Positions 26,966-36,386 of a stretch of 64,000 bases of DNA are shown here, piece after piece; position 1 is the first letter of the stretch, and every line of letters starts with the position of its first letter. The notes below the pieces were generated by a model. It had not been told where the DNA came from. It made no database searches and saw only the letters and a list, made by a program, of their open reading frames with translations. Source of the DNA: Planomicrobium sp. Y74 (lineage in GTDB: Bacteria > Bacillota > Bacilli > Bacillales_A > Planococcaceae). Where the stretch lies: positions 37,037 to 101,036 of the forward strand of contig NZ_RCWH01000009.1 in assembly GCF_003668635.1 (NCBI RefSeq). Reading direction: 5' to 3'. A program made the translations under genes and the position numbers.

Positions 26966-27049
26966 ATGAAATACTGGTGCTTTGGTAACTTCTACAAGGA
27001 GAAAGTGGATGTATTGCCAAAGGAAAAAATGGATGAAACGACGGACTAA
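26966..27049 (+). CDS. Possible small protein (27 residues)
   Basis: MKYWCFGNFYKEKVDVLPKE is followed by KMDETTD and a stop, with GAGAAGG 7 bp upstream of the ATG. Composition is hydrophilic and coding-like, but nothing else supports it. The surrounding region 26809-27229 otherwise holds no gene. Confidence 0.3.
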   Translation: MKYWCFGNFYKEKVDVLPKEKMDETTD

Positions 27050-27229
27050 AATTAATAAAAGGCTAAATAAAACTTTGTAAAGAGGCACTTTATTGAATTG
27101 GGAAAATAAAATTTATTTTTTATTTTAAATAGCAAAAATTTACAATGAAAAACGTATGAATTAAAAAGGAAATGATGTATATTAATCAGAAGAATGTTGG
27201 GCGGATTCATAGTTTTTCTCGTTCTCATT

Positions 27230-27380
27230 TGAAAAAGGCAAGTCCGTTGAAAGGCGGATACGCAAAGTTCCAGGCCTAAGGTGACATTCACTACGGTGGC
27301 TGAACTGCTGAAGAATGGAGAATGGCTTTGAAATTGAGCTGTTTCGAAATTCTCCAAATCAAAAAATACGTTTTGGAGGG
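27230..27380 (+). promoter_or_regulatory. Cyclic-di-GMP-I (GEMM) riboswitch with ribosome-binding-site switch
   Basis: The aptamer (27230-27325) has the GEMM-I landmarks in order: AAAAAGGCAAGTCC, the GAAA-type loop of P1b, ACGCAAAG, CAGGCCTAAGG, and the CGGTGGCTGAACTGC arm. Downstream, GGAGAAT (27317-27323) can pair with ATTCTCC (27349-27355). The CTCC of that strand is also part of CTCCAAA (27352-27358), which can pair with TTTGGAG (27372-27378) covering the ribosome binding site of the next gene. These are two mutually exclusive helices, as in a translational switch. No ligand-direction (on or off) can be read safely. Confidence 0.85.
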
Positions 27381-27386
27381 ATTTTT

Positions 27387-28700
27387 ATGTCAAAGTTTTT
27401 TATCAATCCGAAGCTTCGCAGGGCACTCGGTGCCGGTGTGGTTTCAACAGCCTTTGTATTTACTTTCGGAATCAGCCAGTCTTTCGCTGATGATCACGGA
27501 TCGATCGGAAATGAGCAAGAGGAACAAGAGGTTGCACCTGCTGAGGAGGCTCCTGAAAGCACTGAAGTAGCGGCAGAAACAGAAAATCCGTCACTAGTGC
27601 CCGGTGATTTCTTTTATTTCGCCAAAAAGTTAATGGAGAATGTCCAGCTTGCCTTGACGTTCAATGATGCAAAAGAGGCAGAATTACTGGCTTCCTTCGC
27701 TGAAGAACGCATTCAAGAAGCGGAGGCTTTATTGGCTCTAGGAGAAGAAGAATTAGCGCAAGAACTTCTGGAAACAGCAATTGAGCAACAAGAGCTGGCA
27801 TTAGCTAAATATCTGGCAACCGGTGAGGCAGAAGAAGCTGACGAAAAAGAGCAGGAAGCGTCTGTAGACGGTGAAGAGTCGAATGGGAAAGTTACATCCC
27901 AAGTTGATGAAGCTCGAGTTGCATTAGAAGAAAAGCTAGCCAGTAATTTATTAGCTTTGGCTGCAGCACTGGAGAAGATTGAAAGTCCAGAGGCCAGAGA
28001 AGCGTTACAAAAAGAAATCGAAAATGCACAGCTTAAATTCGAAGAAAAAGTCACTGAAAAGCTGGCCGATATGAAAGAAAAAGAACAAAAAGCTGCAGAC
28101 AAGATTTTGGAACTGGATGCCAAACTGGCGGCCGGTGAAATTGATGAGGAAGAATATCAAGAGGAACTGGCTGAGCTTTCGGAAGAAGCTGCAGAAGAAC
28201 AGGAAGAACTCCTGGAAGAATTGAACGAAGAGGCAGCAGAATTGGAAGCTGAAGTTCTCGAAGCAATCGATGAAGAAATTGAAGAAGAAATCGAAGATGA
28301 AAAAGAGGAAGAAGTTGGAGGGGAAACTGACGAAGAAGAGAAAACAAGTCTAGTGACACCAGCAAAAGAAACTACAGAAAAGAAACAGGAAGAAGCCCGA
28401 AAAGCAGAGAAGCAACAGAACGAAGAACTGAAGAAGCAGGAAAAAGCCGCAAAAGATGAAGCGAAAAAAGCTGAAGAGCGTAAACAAGAAGAATTGAAGA
28501 AGGATGAAGAAAAGAAACGAAAAGAAGCCGAGAAAGCAAAAGAAGAAGCGAAAAAGGCTGAAGAGCGTAAACGAGAAGAAATGAGGAAGGAAGAAGAACG
28601 GAAACGGGAAGAAGCTGAAAAAGCAAAAGATCGCGAAGAAGAAGCCAAAGAAGCTGAAGAAGATGAAGAAGATGAAGAAGATGAGAATGGAAATGATTGA
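27387..28700 (+). CDS. Secreted DUF5667-like protein with long charged coiled-coil tail
   Basis: The 437-residue protein has a signal peptide (ALGAGVVSTAFVFTFG to FADD), a spacer, then SLVPGDFFYFAKKLMENVQLALTFNDAKEAELLASFAEERIQEAE-type sequence as in DUF5667 proteins. The region ~150-330 is strongly acidic and helical. The last ~110 residues are Lys/Glu repeats of the form EEAKKAEERKxEEMKKxEEx, then a poly-acidic tail EEDEEDEEDENGND. It has no LPxTG anchor. Regulation by the c-di-GMP riboswitch suggests a surface or biofilm-matrix role, which is inference. GGAGGG lies 7 bp before ATG 27387. Confidence 0.8.
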   Translation: MSKFFINPKLRRALGAGVVSTAFVFTFGISQSFADDHGSIGNEQEEQEVAPAEEAPESTEVAAETENPSLVPGDFFYFAKKLMENVQLALTFNDAKEAELLASFAEERIQEAEALLALGEEELAQELLETAIEQQELALAKYLATGEAEEADEKEQEASVDGEESNGKVTSQVDEARVALEEKLASNLLALAAALEKIESPEAREALQKEIENAQLKFEEKVTEKLADMKEKEQKAADKILELDAKLAAGEIDEEEYQEELAELSEEAAEEQEELLEELNEEAAELEAEVLEAIDEEIEEEIEDEKEEEVGGETDEEEKTSLVTPAKETTEKKQEEARKAEKQQNEELKKQEKAAKDEAKKAEERKQEELKKDEEKKRKEAEKAKEEAKKAEERKREEMRKEEERKREEAEKAKDREEEAKEAEEDEEDEEDENGND

Positions 28701-28755
28701 TTATAAGATGTTTTCACAATTAATTATATAAGTTTCTTTAAACTCAATTCAAAAT

Positions 28756-28806
28756 AGCAGGAAAGAAGGTATCTTTACTTAACCTTTTTTCCTGCTTTTA
28801 TATTTT
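28756..28806 (+). terminator. Rho-independent terminator
   Basis: AGCAGGAAAGAAGGT pairs with ACCTTTTTTCCTGCT, followed by TTTATATTTTTT. Confidence 0.9.
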
Positions 28807-28907
28807 TTGTAAAAGGGGCGTCTTCTTCCGTACAGACTTTTGATGATAGTGTTTCACACTCGAAATGTTATTATAAACATATCTAAGCCTACAAGCAGGA
28901 GGAGTAT

Positions 28908-29786
28908 ATGAAGACAAATTTATTTCACACATTGGGAAACAGCCTGATTCATAACGCAGCAGGAATTGCTGAGGAGGTCGTCCGGCTCCGGGTAGAAAAA
29001 GACAGTAGGTATAAAAGAAACATAAGCAACTCAGGAAGTGAATCGGCCCATTTCTTGAAGGAATTCATCCAGTTGATAGGAGAAAAACTGGACTCTCCTT
29101 CCGAGGATACGGGGGTGGATGTGACCAACTGGGGGAAAGATATCGGCGAGATGGCCATTCGGCATAGCAGTGAATTGGATTATGCTTTAGCGGGGACTGT
29201 ATACCTGCGACTAGCTATCTGGTCATTTGTTGAGGAGTTTGCCAGCCAAGAACAGTATTCGCCAGCGGACATTTTCCAAATAGCGAAAACAATTGATCCG
29301 ATGCTGGATCAGGCGGTTTACGGATTTAGTCAAGCCTACGTCAGGAACCACGAATCAGCGTATGCGCGCTTCAAATCTTCCGTGGAGGAATGGTCCATCC
29401 CCGTCGTTCCGCTTTTTGATGGCATTGCCATCCTTCCGTTGATTGGGGATGTTGATACCAACCGGGCGCAATTGTTAATGGAACAAACCACCCAGCGTGC
29501 ATTGGAACTTAAACTATCCAAACTCATCCTTGACCTGTCAGGAGTCAGTTTTGTCGATACGATGGTGGCCCAGCATATTTTTCGCTTAGTGGACGTTTTA
29601 GCATTACTGGGAGTAGAAGTTATGGTTACCGGTATCAGTCCAGCGATTGCGCAGACTTGTGTCCAGCTGAATATTAAGCTGGAACAACTGGAAACCTCCT
29701 CAAGTCTACAGCTTGGATTAAAGGCGAGCGGATATGGATGGATACAGAACGTGGAACAGCAGAATAAGGAAAAGGCAAAAAAGTAA
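28908..29786 (+). CDS. RsbR-type stressosome protein (STAS domain)
   Basis: The 292-residue protein has a helical globin-like amino-terminal half and a carboxy-terminal STAS domain (residues ~165-275: IPVVPLFDGIAILPLIGDVD, LILDLSGVSFVDTMVAQHIF). RsbR paralogues build the stressosome and signal to sigma-B. The SGVSF-VDT segment holds the Thr position usually phosphorylated by RsbT. No rsbS/rsbT genes lie nearby, so this is an orphan paralogue. Confidence 0.87.
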   Translation: MKTNLFHTLGNSLIHNAAGIAEEVVRLRVEKDSRYKRNISNSGSESAHFLKEFIQLIGEKLDSPSEDTGVDVTNWGKDIGEMAIRHSSELDYALAGTVYLRLAIWSFVEEFASQEQYSPADIFQIAKTIDPMLDQAVYGFSQAYVRNHESAYARFKSSVEEWSIPVVPLFDGIAILPLIGDVDTNRAQLLMEQTTQRALELKLSKLILDLSGVSFVDTMVAQHIFRLVDVLALLGVEVMVTGISPAIAQTCVQLNIKLEQLETSSSLQLGLKASGYGWIQNVEQQNKEKAKK

Positions 29787-29964
29787 CGGTAGTCGAATTG
29801 AGGATTAGTAAGAGTCCCATTTAATAAAATGCTATCAGATGAAAATTGATTGTTCTAACCAGACAGACAGTATTCCCTTGAATATAGCTTTTTAGAATCT
29901 GTAATAAAATAACGGTAAAGTTGCGATCAATGAAATCCAGCTTTTTCAAAGGGAGGTGAGCAGA

Positions 29965-30663
29965 ATGACTGCTACAAATACGCAGCTGACCAATATTGTG
30001 CTGATTGATTCCCATCCGTTATTCCGTGAAGGGCTGCGGCGGGTGTTGGAAACAGAAGAAACTTTTAAGGTGGTGGGAGAAGGAGACAGTAGCGAAAAGC
30101 TGATTCCCCTCTATAAACAACATTTACCGCAATTGATTTTGATGGAAATCAATTTTTTGCAAAAAAATAATTTGAACACGCTCAAAGAACTGACTGTAGA
30201 ATTTCCGGATGCGAAGGCACTAATTTTCACAACAGCAACGGAATTCAACTTTGTGGATTTGGCCCTTCAAAACGGCGCTTCCGGTTATTTATTGAAGGAA
30301 ATGGATACGGTTTCCCTTATCAATGCCCTAAAGGAAGTGTTGAAAGGCGGCTTTTATTTGCATCCGAAAATCGCGCGGACATTCATCTCTCTCTTTTACG
30401 AGAAAAGTACCCAACTAGGCAGCAAACGTTCTTACCACCAAACCGCTGTACAACGCCCATACCACTTAATGACCAGGAGAGAAATCGAAGTACTCCAGTT
30501 GCTGAGCGAGGGGCATAATAACAAACATTTAGGTGAAGCCTTGTTCATAAGTGAGAAAACGGTCAAAAACCATGTGTCGGCTATTTTGAGGAAGATGGAT
30601 GTTGTAGATCGTACACAAGCAGTGGTGAAGGCATTAAAGAATGGCTGGATTGAACTAAAATAG
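29965..30663 (+). CDS. DegU-like response regulator 1, degenerate receiver
   Basis: The 232-residue protein has a receiver domain (1-125) and LuxR/NarL helix-turn-helix ([41 protein letters not shown]), matching DegU along its length. The phosphoacceptor Asp is replaced by Glu (LILMEINF, Glu61), and the second acidic-pocket residue is Ser (IDSHP instead of IDDH). The conserved Lys (LLKEMD, Lys111) remains. It is therefore unlikely to be controlled by ordinary phosphorylation, and Glu may mimic the active state. No histidine kinase is adjacent. ATG 29965 is set by GGGAGG. Confidence 0.9.
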   Translation: MTATNTQLTNIVLIDSHPLFREGLRRVLETEETFKVVGEGDSSEKLIPLYKQHLPQLILMEINFLQKNNLNTLKELTVEFPDAKALIFTTATEFNFVDLALQNGASGYLLKEMDTVSLINALKEVLKGGFYLHPKIARTFISLFYEKSTQLGSKRSYHQTAVQRPYHLMTRREIEVLQLLSEGHNNKHLGEALFISEKTVKNHVSAILRKMDVVDRTQAVVKALKNGWIELK

Positions 30664-31024
30664 AGGAAGTGTCATTACATATAGAAGAAGATTCCGGGAT
30701 AGACTCGCTGTATAGACATCCCCGAAAAAGAAATTTTTTATCATAAAAGTTATTGGTCACATATCATTGACACTTTAAAAAAGGAGAGTTTATTAAAATG
30801 TAATATATTCAGCCAAGGGACTTATTTGCGTATGTTTTTTAAAAAGTGGTAACATATTCATTAGGAGAGGGTTGGTCTACCCCTATTTTCCTCCCTTTCC
30901 TGTTTAAGTCTTGGTTTTTATTTTTGAGAAAATCAGAACCCGCGGATCCTTCCGAAGAGACGGTAACAGGCTTGAAAAATGAATGGACGTATGTGCATGA
31001 TACGTTAAATAACGAGCAGTATCC
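30664..31024. other. Intergenic stretch with a possible gene remnant
   Basis: A weak box-like sequence (TTGGTCACATATCATTGACAC) is at 30753. Between about 30925 and 31020 one + frame reads like protein (EPADPSEETVTGLKNEWTYV) and runs into the terminator at 31025, but no start with a ribosome binding site is convincing. It may be a decayed small gene. From 31062 to 31296 I see nothing. Confidence 0.3.
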
Positions 31025-31061
31025 AAAACGGCGCATCCATACAATGGAGGCGCCGTTTTTA
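31025..31061 (+). terminator. Strong Rho-independent terminator
   Basis: AAAACGGCGC and GCGCCGTTTTT pair around a 15-nt loop. The transcript it ends is not identified. Confidence 0.8.
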
Positions 31062-31296
31062 CTGCTTCTTATGAAGTATTAGCTGCATTATCATAAATCG
31101 GCAAACCTTACTTAAAAAATTGCTGAAGGAGGGCGAACTGATTTTTGTAACTCAATATATTGCAAAGCAGTCCACGAAGAACCGGTTAATACAATCCTCT
31201 CCTTACTTCTAATATTTTTATATATAGTTTTCGGAAGTGATGAGATTCTTTTTCTCTTCTTTTTTTGTTGAAATTCCCGTTTTCTATAGGATTAAT

Positions 31297-32316
31297 CTAC
31301 GAAGAAATCACAGGTTGCTGCTTCTGCTTTAGCGCTCTTGCTGTACCAAGGACCGTACAGTCCAAAGGATTTTCGGCAATCGACACCGGTATTCCGATAG
31401 CCTGCGAAAGCATCGTATTGAAATTTTTTAAAAGTGCTCCCCCACCTGCGACGACGATTCCCCTTTCAAACACGTCTGCCGAAAGTTCAGGGGGCGTTTT
31501 TTCAAGCGTCTTTCGGACACTATCAATGATCAAGGAAAGTGGGTCAAACAAGGCTTGTTCTACTTCGCCTGCGGTGATATGAATGGTTTTTGGCAATCCG
31601 GTCCATAAGTCTCTTCCGCACACAGCCATTTCCACTTCACGTTCTTGCTGAGTGGGAAGAAACGCCGCGCCGATTTCTATTTTAATTGACTCGGCGGTTG
31701 AGACACCAATAACCAGGTGATAAGCTTTTTGGATATGACGCATAATGGCTTTATCCATTTCCTGCCCAGCCACTTTGATGGACTCTGTAACAACGATTCC
31801 AGAAAGTGAAAAAACGGCGGTTTCGGTCGTCCCTCCACCGATGTCCATCATCATCACGCCGGACGCTTCCCATACTGGTAAATTCGCGCCCAATGCCGCC
31901 GCCATTATGCTGTCGAGTGTACACACTTTATGGATTCCCGCGTGCTTGGCAGCATCGAGAACTGCCCGTTTTTCGATGGATGTGCTGCCGGATGGCACAC
32001 AAATGACGGCTCGTGGCTTTCGCATTAAATCTCTGGAAATACTTCGGGATAACTTTAAATAATGATCCATCATCGATGCTGTGGTCTCATAGTCAGCTAT
32101 GACGCCACGTTTCAGAGGACAAACGGTTGCAACTCCCTTTGGTGTACGCCCCATCATCTCTTTGGCTTCATTCCCAATAGCGATGACTTCATTGGTTTGC
32201 TTATTCTTGGCCACAACGGATGATTCACGTAAAATAGTTCCTTTTTTAGGTATGTAGATGTATGTATTGCTTGTTCCCAAATCAATTCCAATCCTTTTAC
32301 TTCTAAACCAGAGCAT
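31297..32316 (-). CDS. MreB-family actin-like protein (MreBH/Mbl-type paralogue)
   Basis: The 339-residue protein has the actin-fold motifs: phosphate 1 IGIDLGTSNTYIY, connect/phosphate 2 MMMDIGGGTTETAVFS, and adenosine motif GIVVAGGGALLKNF. MreB homologues polymerise on the membrane and guide wall synthesis; no mreC/mreD accompany it, so it is a stand-alone paralogue. ATG 32316 has AGGAGG 7 bp upstream. The frame continues 50 codons upstream, but without a ribosome binding site. Confidence 0.92.
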   Translation of the reverse strand: MLWFRSKRIGIDLGTSNTYIYIPKKGTILRESSVVAKNKQTNEVIAIGNEAKEMMGRTPKGVATVCPLKRGVIADYETTASMMDHYLKLSRSISRDLMRKPRAVICVPSGSTSIEKRAVLDAAKHAGIHKVCTLDSIMAAALGANLPVWEASGVMMMDIGGGTTETAVFSLSGIVVTESIKVAGQEMDKAIMRHIQKAYHLVIGVSTAESIKIEIGAAFLPTQQEREVEMAVCGRDLWTGLPKTIHITAGEVEQALFDPLSLIIDSVRKTLEKTPPELSADVFERGIVVAGGGALLKNFNTMLSQAIGIPVSIAENPLDCTVLGTARALKQKQQPVISS

Positions 32317-32853
32317 GCGGTACCTCCTGTTCTTTTCTCGTGGATTTAATGACAGTCGTTCTTTAGTAATAACATTACCAATACCGTTAGAATTTCGCAT
32401 TTTCATATTAGCGGTATCTAATTTGGGGATCACTTCTTTTATTCGGAGTCGCTCTTCTTTAGTCATAGAAGAAGATCGATTTTAGGTCTCGTCGTGTCGA
32501 CTTACTATTTATTTTGACAAATTAAACTCTTTACAACATTCTTCGGCAACTGACCGCTGCATCTTTAGTTAAAGAGCGAAATATAGAGAAATTTCATCTA
32601 AACTTATTATATTATAACGTTTATACGGCATATTAAACCTGTTCGACCTAAGGAGATAAACGATACAAATCTTAATCATTCTTTATAAATGTTTGTTTCT
32701 TTTTAAAGATAATGTTTTAATTGTCTGTATAAGATTTTGGTTCTTATTACATAATAACTAAATTATATACTTTTAATCCTCTTGCTGGAATTTGGATGAC
32801 TACTCCTTCTAAATGAAAAAATTATGAACATTTTTAATACGAAAGGAGATTAC
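32317..32853. other. AT-rich divergent promoter region
   Basis: This lies between the minus-strand mreB paralogue and the plus-strand coiled-coil gene. It is very AT-rich with many TATAAT-like strings, so single promoters cannot be assigned. No gene is supportable. Confidence 0.4.
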
Positions 32854-33276
32854 ATGAATAATAAAGAAGAAACCATCCAGCCTTTTAATGAAGCAGAATA
32901 CGGTTCTTTTATTGAATCTCTCAGCGAAAAAGATAGCACAATAGCTGACAGTGCATTAATTGAAATCAACCGGCTTCGAGAGAGGTTACAACAAGAACAG
33001 AATGAAAAGAAGAAGCTGCGGCATAAAATTAGTGAACTACAGGATCGACTGGAAGTGGAGCGCTACCGGCTGAGTGAAGCTTTGCGTTTCTTTAACAAGT
33101 GGGCGACCGGATTTGCTGAGTTAATCAAGACACCATTAAATCTAGAAGATAATGGACATCTTCGGCATCATTATTTCGCCATGCGTGATTCCTGCAAAAA
33201 TTTGGTTCAAAGTTGCCGAAAGAAAACGAAGGAAATTAAGGATCGGGAAAAGGTCGGCACTTCGGACTCTTTGTGA
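32854..33276 (+). CDS. Hypothetical cytoplasmic coiled-coil protein
   Basis: The 140-residue protein starts at ATG 32854 (AAAGGAG 6 bp upstream). Residues ~35-85 form a clear coiled coil (INRLRERLQQEQNEKKKLRHKI and onward). A second half with W and Cys residues and a basic tail follows. There is no signal peptide or membrane helix and no family match I can name. It is divergent from the MreB paralogue, but a link is speculation. Confidence 0.65.
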   Translation: MNNKEETIQPFNEAEYGSFIESLSEKDSTIADSALIEINRLRERLQQEQNEKKKLRHKISELQDRLEVERYRLSEALRFFNKWATGFAELIKTPLNLEDNGHLRHHYFAMRDSCKNLVQSCRKKTKEIKDREKVGTSDSL

Positions 33277-33344
33277 GTATTGAGAGAACAATCTAACTGC
33301 ATGAAGAAATGACTTTTTTATAAAGAGAATTTATGAGAAATTGA

Positions 33345-33385
33345 AGAGGGCCCCGATTTGATTAATTCAAATCGGGGCCCTCTTT
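33345..33385. terminator. Perfect bidirectional terminator
   Basis: AGAGGGCCCCGATTTGA and TCAAATCGGGGCCCTCT form a 17-bp perfect stem with a 5-nt loop. It separates the convergent coiled-coil and PAS-GGDEF-EAL genes. Confidence 0.92.
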
Positions 33386-33448
33386 AGCCATTAGATTCTT
33401 CAGCGGAATTTTGATTAAAGGTTATTAAACAAAAAAGCAGCAAAGAAG

Positions 33449-35530
33449 TTACCTTTCAGAGAAAACGTATTTTAACAGCTGTGGAAAAGGCAGGGGCTTA
33501 CTGAAGTAATAACCTTGCGCCTTGGCGCAGGAAAAGCTGCGTAAAATTTGCGCCTGTTCTTCTGTTTCAATTCCTTCCGCTACGACTTCCATGTTCAGAT
33601 CATGAGCGCCGGAAATGATATTTTGAAGAAGCTTTTTCTCTAAGGGATTTTCCTTTATTCGGCTAATAAACGATCTGTCTATTTTCAAGCAGTCGATTGG
33701 CAGTATCGTCAAATAGCTCAGCGAAGAAAATCCGGTTCCGAAGTCATCCAATGAAATTTTAATGCCAAGGTTCTTGAGTTCAAGCAACTTTTCTATCGTC
33801 TGTTCGATATCAAACATAACGACACTTTCTGTAATCTCGAGGTTCAAGTGGTTTGGCGGAAAGGCCCTTTTTTCGACCAAGGATTTTACTTTATCGGTGA
33901 AAGAAGGCTGCAGCAATTGCCGCATGGAAATATTGACATTCAAAGTTAGAGGCAGATCCAGCGCTTTTATGTCCTGAAGTGCCTTTTCCAGCACCCATTC
34001 ACCGATTTCGATGATGTGTCCGCTCTTTTCGGCCAGAGGGATAAACTCAATCGGAGAGATATTTCCATAATTCGGATGTTCCCAGCGGAGGAGGGCTTCA
34101 ACGCCTTCCAACTTTCCAGATGCGAGCCATACTTTCGGTTGATACACCAAATGGAACTGGTTCAACTCGATTCCTTTCTGCAAATCATGGGTCAACTTGT
34201 TGGTTCTCAATACTTTCTCCATCATATCCGAAGTGTAGAAACGATAACCCCACTCGCTATTTTCAGTGAGCTTTGATTGGTACATGGCAATATCCGCAAA
34301 GCGTAAGAGCGTGTCTGCATCATTTCCGTGTTCCGGGAAAAGGCTGATGCCGATTGTCGGCTTAACTTTGACGTCACTGGAAAGGGTATGGGGAAGATCC
34401 TGTATAATCCCGTTGGCTAATCCCTGGACCTCTTCCTGAGAGGCGTAGGGGAAGTAGATGACAAACTCATCATCCCCGTACCTTCCGGTGAATCCATCTT
34501 CCGACGTCAATTCTTTCATTTTGATGCCGGCTTCCTTGATTACGGCATCTCCGGCGCTATGACCGAATGTCTCGTTGATCGTCTGCAGTTGATTTAACTT
34601 GATAAACAGCAAGGCAACTTGTATTTGACTCTTTTGGGCTGACGCCAAAAATGGCTCAAATTGTTTAAAAAACAGATTTCGATTTGGAAGTTCCGTCAAT
34701 GTATCATGATAGGCGAGATGGTTCGCTCGTTCCAGTGCCTGTTTTTTCTGAGTGACATCCAGCAGCGTTCCCATTAATGCTGGCTGACTCTTATAGGTGA
34801 CTAAAGATGAGCGCAACTCAGCGATGCGCTTGGACTTGTCTTTTCGGACAATGGTGATTTCCTGGCTCTCTAACTTTTCGCCTTTCAAGAAAGCTTGAGC
34901 ACGCTGTACAGAGACTTTGATACTTTCATCATCCAAAATACAGTCAAAGCTCATCCCGATCAATTCAGACACGCTGTATCCGGTTAATTCGGCCATTTGT
35001 TCAGTGGCGTACTGATACTTTCCGTCTTGAGAGATATAAACAGCCTGAGCGCTTTTCTCAAGGAGTGTTTGGAAATGGAGGGCATTTTCCGCCAATTCTT
35101 GCTGTTTCAGTACTTTATCGGTGATATCCCGGCTCACACCATTGTACCGCAGGAGGTTCTTGTTCGAATCGAAAACGGGATTCCCTTTCGTCTTGACCCA
35201 TATTACGGTGCCATCTTTCTTGGTCAATTCATATTCAATATCAATAGGAACCTGCTTCTTAATAAAAGAAAGCAGACTGGTCGCTGCCTCCTCTTCCTTT
35301 GGCACCAATAAACTGCCCAGAAAATCAAACTGAGCTAATTCGTCGTGAGAGTAGCCGAATAATTGTTCCATTCTGCCAGTGACGAGCCATTTGCCTGTTT
35401 TCAGATCATATGACCAAAAAACGACACGGACGTCGTTGCCTAAAAAGTCCAGATTGTCCTGCTGAGTTTCATGGAAGAAGGAAAGTAAGCTATCTCTTTT
35501 TGTTATTTCAGTTCTGGCAGAAAAATTCAT
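33449..35530 (-). CDS. PAS-PAS-GGDEF-EAL protein, probable c-di-GMP phosphodiesterase
   Basis: The 693-residue protein has two PAS domains (~35-145 and ~150-265), a GGDEF domain (~275-430) and an EAL domain (~440-690). The GGDEF motif is altered to GDDEF (RYGDDEF), so cyclase activity is doubtful and it may serve as a GTP sensor. EAL catalytic elements are intact: EALLRW, LEITES, LDDFGTGFSSL, LKIDRSF and VVAEGIET. It is cytosolic, without membrane helices. It should hydrolyse c-di-GMP, the ligand of the riboswitch at 27.2 kb. AGGGG precedes the ATG. Confidence 0.93.
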   Translation of the reverse strand: MNFSARTEITKRDSLLSFFHETQQDNLDFLGNDVRVVFWSYDLKTGKWLVTGRMEQLFGYSHDELAQFDFLGSLLVPKEEEAATSLLSFIKKQVPIDIEYELTKKDGTVIWVKTKGNPVFDSNKNLLRYNGVSRDITDKVLKQQELAENALHFQTLLEKSAQAVYISQDGKYQYATEQMAELTGYSVSELIGMSFDCILDDESIKVSVQRAQAFLKGEKLESQEITIVRKDKSKRIAELRSSLVTYKSQPALMGTLLDVTQKKQALERANHLAYHDTLTELPNRNLFFKQFEPFLASAQKSQIQVALLFIKLNQLQTINETFGHSAGDAVIKEAGIKMKELTSEDGFTGRYGDDEFVIYFPYASQEEVQGLANGIIQDLPHTLSSDVKVKPTIGISLFPEHGNDADTLLRFADIAMYQSKLTENSEWGYRFYTSDMMEKVLRTNKLTHDLQKGIELNQFHLVYQPKVWLASGKLEGVEALLRWEHPNYGNISPIEFIPLAEKSGHIIEIGEWVLEKALQDIKALDLPLTLNVNISMRQLLQPSFTDKVKSLVEKRAFPPNHLNLEITESVVMFDIEQTIEKLLELKNLGIKISLDDFGTGFSSLSYLTILPIDCLKIDRSFISRIKENPLEKKLLQNIISGAHDLNMEVVAEGIETEEQAQILRSFSCAKAQGYYFSKPLPFPQLLKYVFSER

Positions 35531-35699
35531 TCGACAAACCCCTTTAAATATTTTTCAAGTAACCGGTCTTAACGGATTAAGCAAGGTAACTTGAACAGTT
35601 GATCGAGTGGCAGCGGTGTATTTGACATTTCTTGTTAGGATGTATTTGAAAGTATGAACTTATTGCATGAATGAAAACTCATTAGATTCATAAGTAAAA

Positions 35700-36116
35700 T
35701 TACCATGTACAGTTATATGCCTGAGAAGAATGAACGTCGACTTCAAAGGTGTTTAATAGTTCACTCAAGGTATAAAAAACGAGTTGGTTCTTTTTCGACA
35801 GCTTCTGGAGTGTCTCATCATCGACGTAGATAATCGAATCATCGCCCTTCCGAAAATACCTTTTTACTTCATATAGAGGAATATTCCGGATATTGCTTAA
35901 TCCGTTCTCGCAGACTGTAAATGTGGAATATTGATAAATGGAACCGTTGATAAATTCATTTTCCCAGCAGAAAATTAAAATCAGGTCGTACTTTTTCATA
36001 AAAAGGATGGTCTCTTCTTTATCGATCAACATAACTTCTACAGTACGGCCAACTTGATCCCGGAGTTCTTCTAAATGATGTTCGGCTAATAGCGGTTTCC
36101 GTTTAAAAATGAACAT
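35700..36116 (-). CDS. Hypothetical protein
   Basis: The 138-residue protein starts at ATG 36116 with AAGGGG 10 bp upstream. Sequence features are a basic start (MFIFKRKPLLAEHHLEEL), a beta-rich middle with several aromatic residues (DLILIFCWENEFINGSIYQYSTF) and an acidic segment DDSIIYVDDETL. No family is recognised. It shares a promoter region with the divergent DegU-like gene, which suggests but does not prove a functional pair. Confidence 0.55.
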   Translation of the reverse strand: MFIFKRKPLLAEHHLEELRDQVGRTVEVMLIDKEETILFMKKYDLILIFCWENEFINGSIYQYSTFTVCENGLSNIRNIPLYEVKRYFRKGDDSIIYVDDETLQKLSKKNQLVFYTLSELLNTFEVDVHSSQAYNCTW

Positions 36117-36386
36117 AAATTCTATCCCCTTATGTAGAAAGTTATGACAGCGAAAGAAGAATACCAAAAAATAGAAAAAACAAAATATTATTGGATAATT
36201 TTAAATTGTATATAGGTAATTATACTTTTATGTATTTGTGTAAAGTATAGGTATATATAACTCTTTTTCTATACATAACTATTTTTCATCATCTAATATT
36301 TTCATTTTCATTTCTTATAGGGCTATAATGTCAACGGTATGAGCGAAAATTTAAAATTTTCGAGGGTTTGGAGAGGTGTTTTGAAA

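Noticed and set aside
27315..27386. Upstream start of the DUF5667-like protein at 27315
   Set aside because: It would place coding sequence across the riboswitch expression platform; ATG 27387 has the GGAGGG site and a normal signal peptide.
28157..28717. Long Ser/Phe-rich frame on the minus strand inside the charged secreted protein gene
   Set aside because: It is the complement of GAA/AAA repeats; it has no ribosome binding site and a composition not seen in real proteins.
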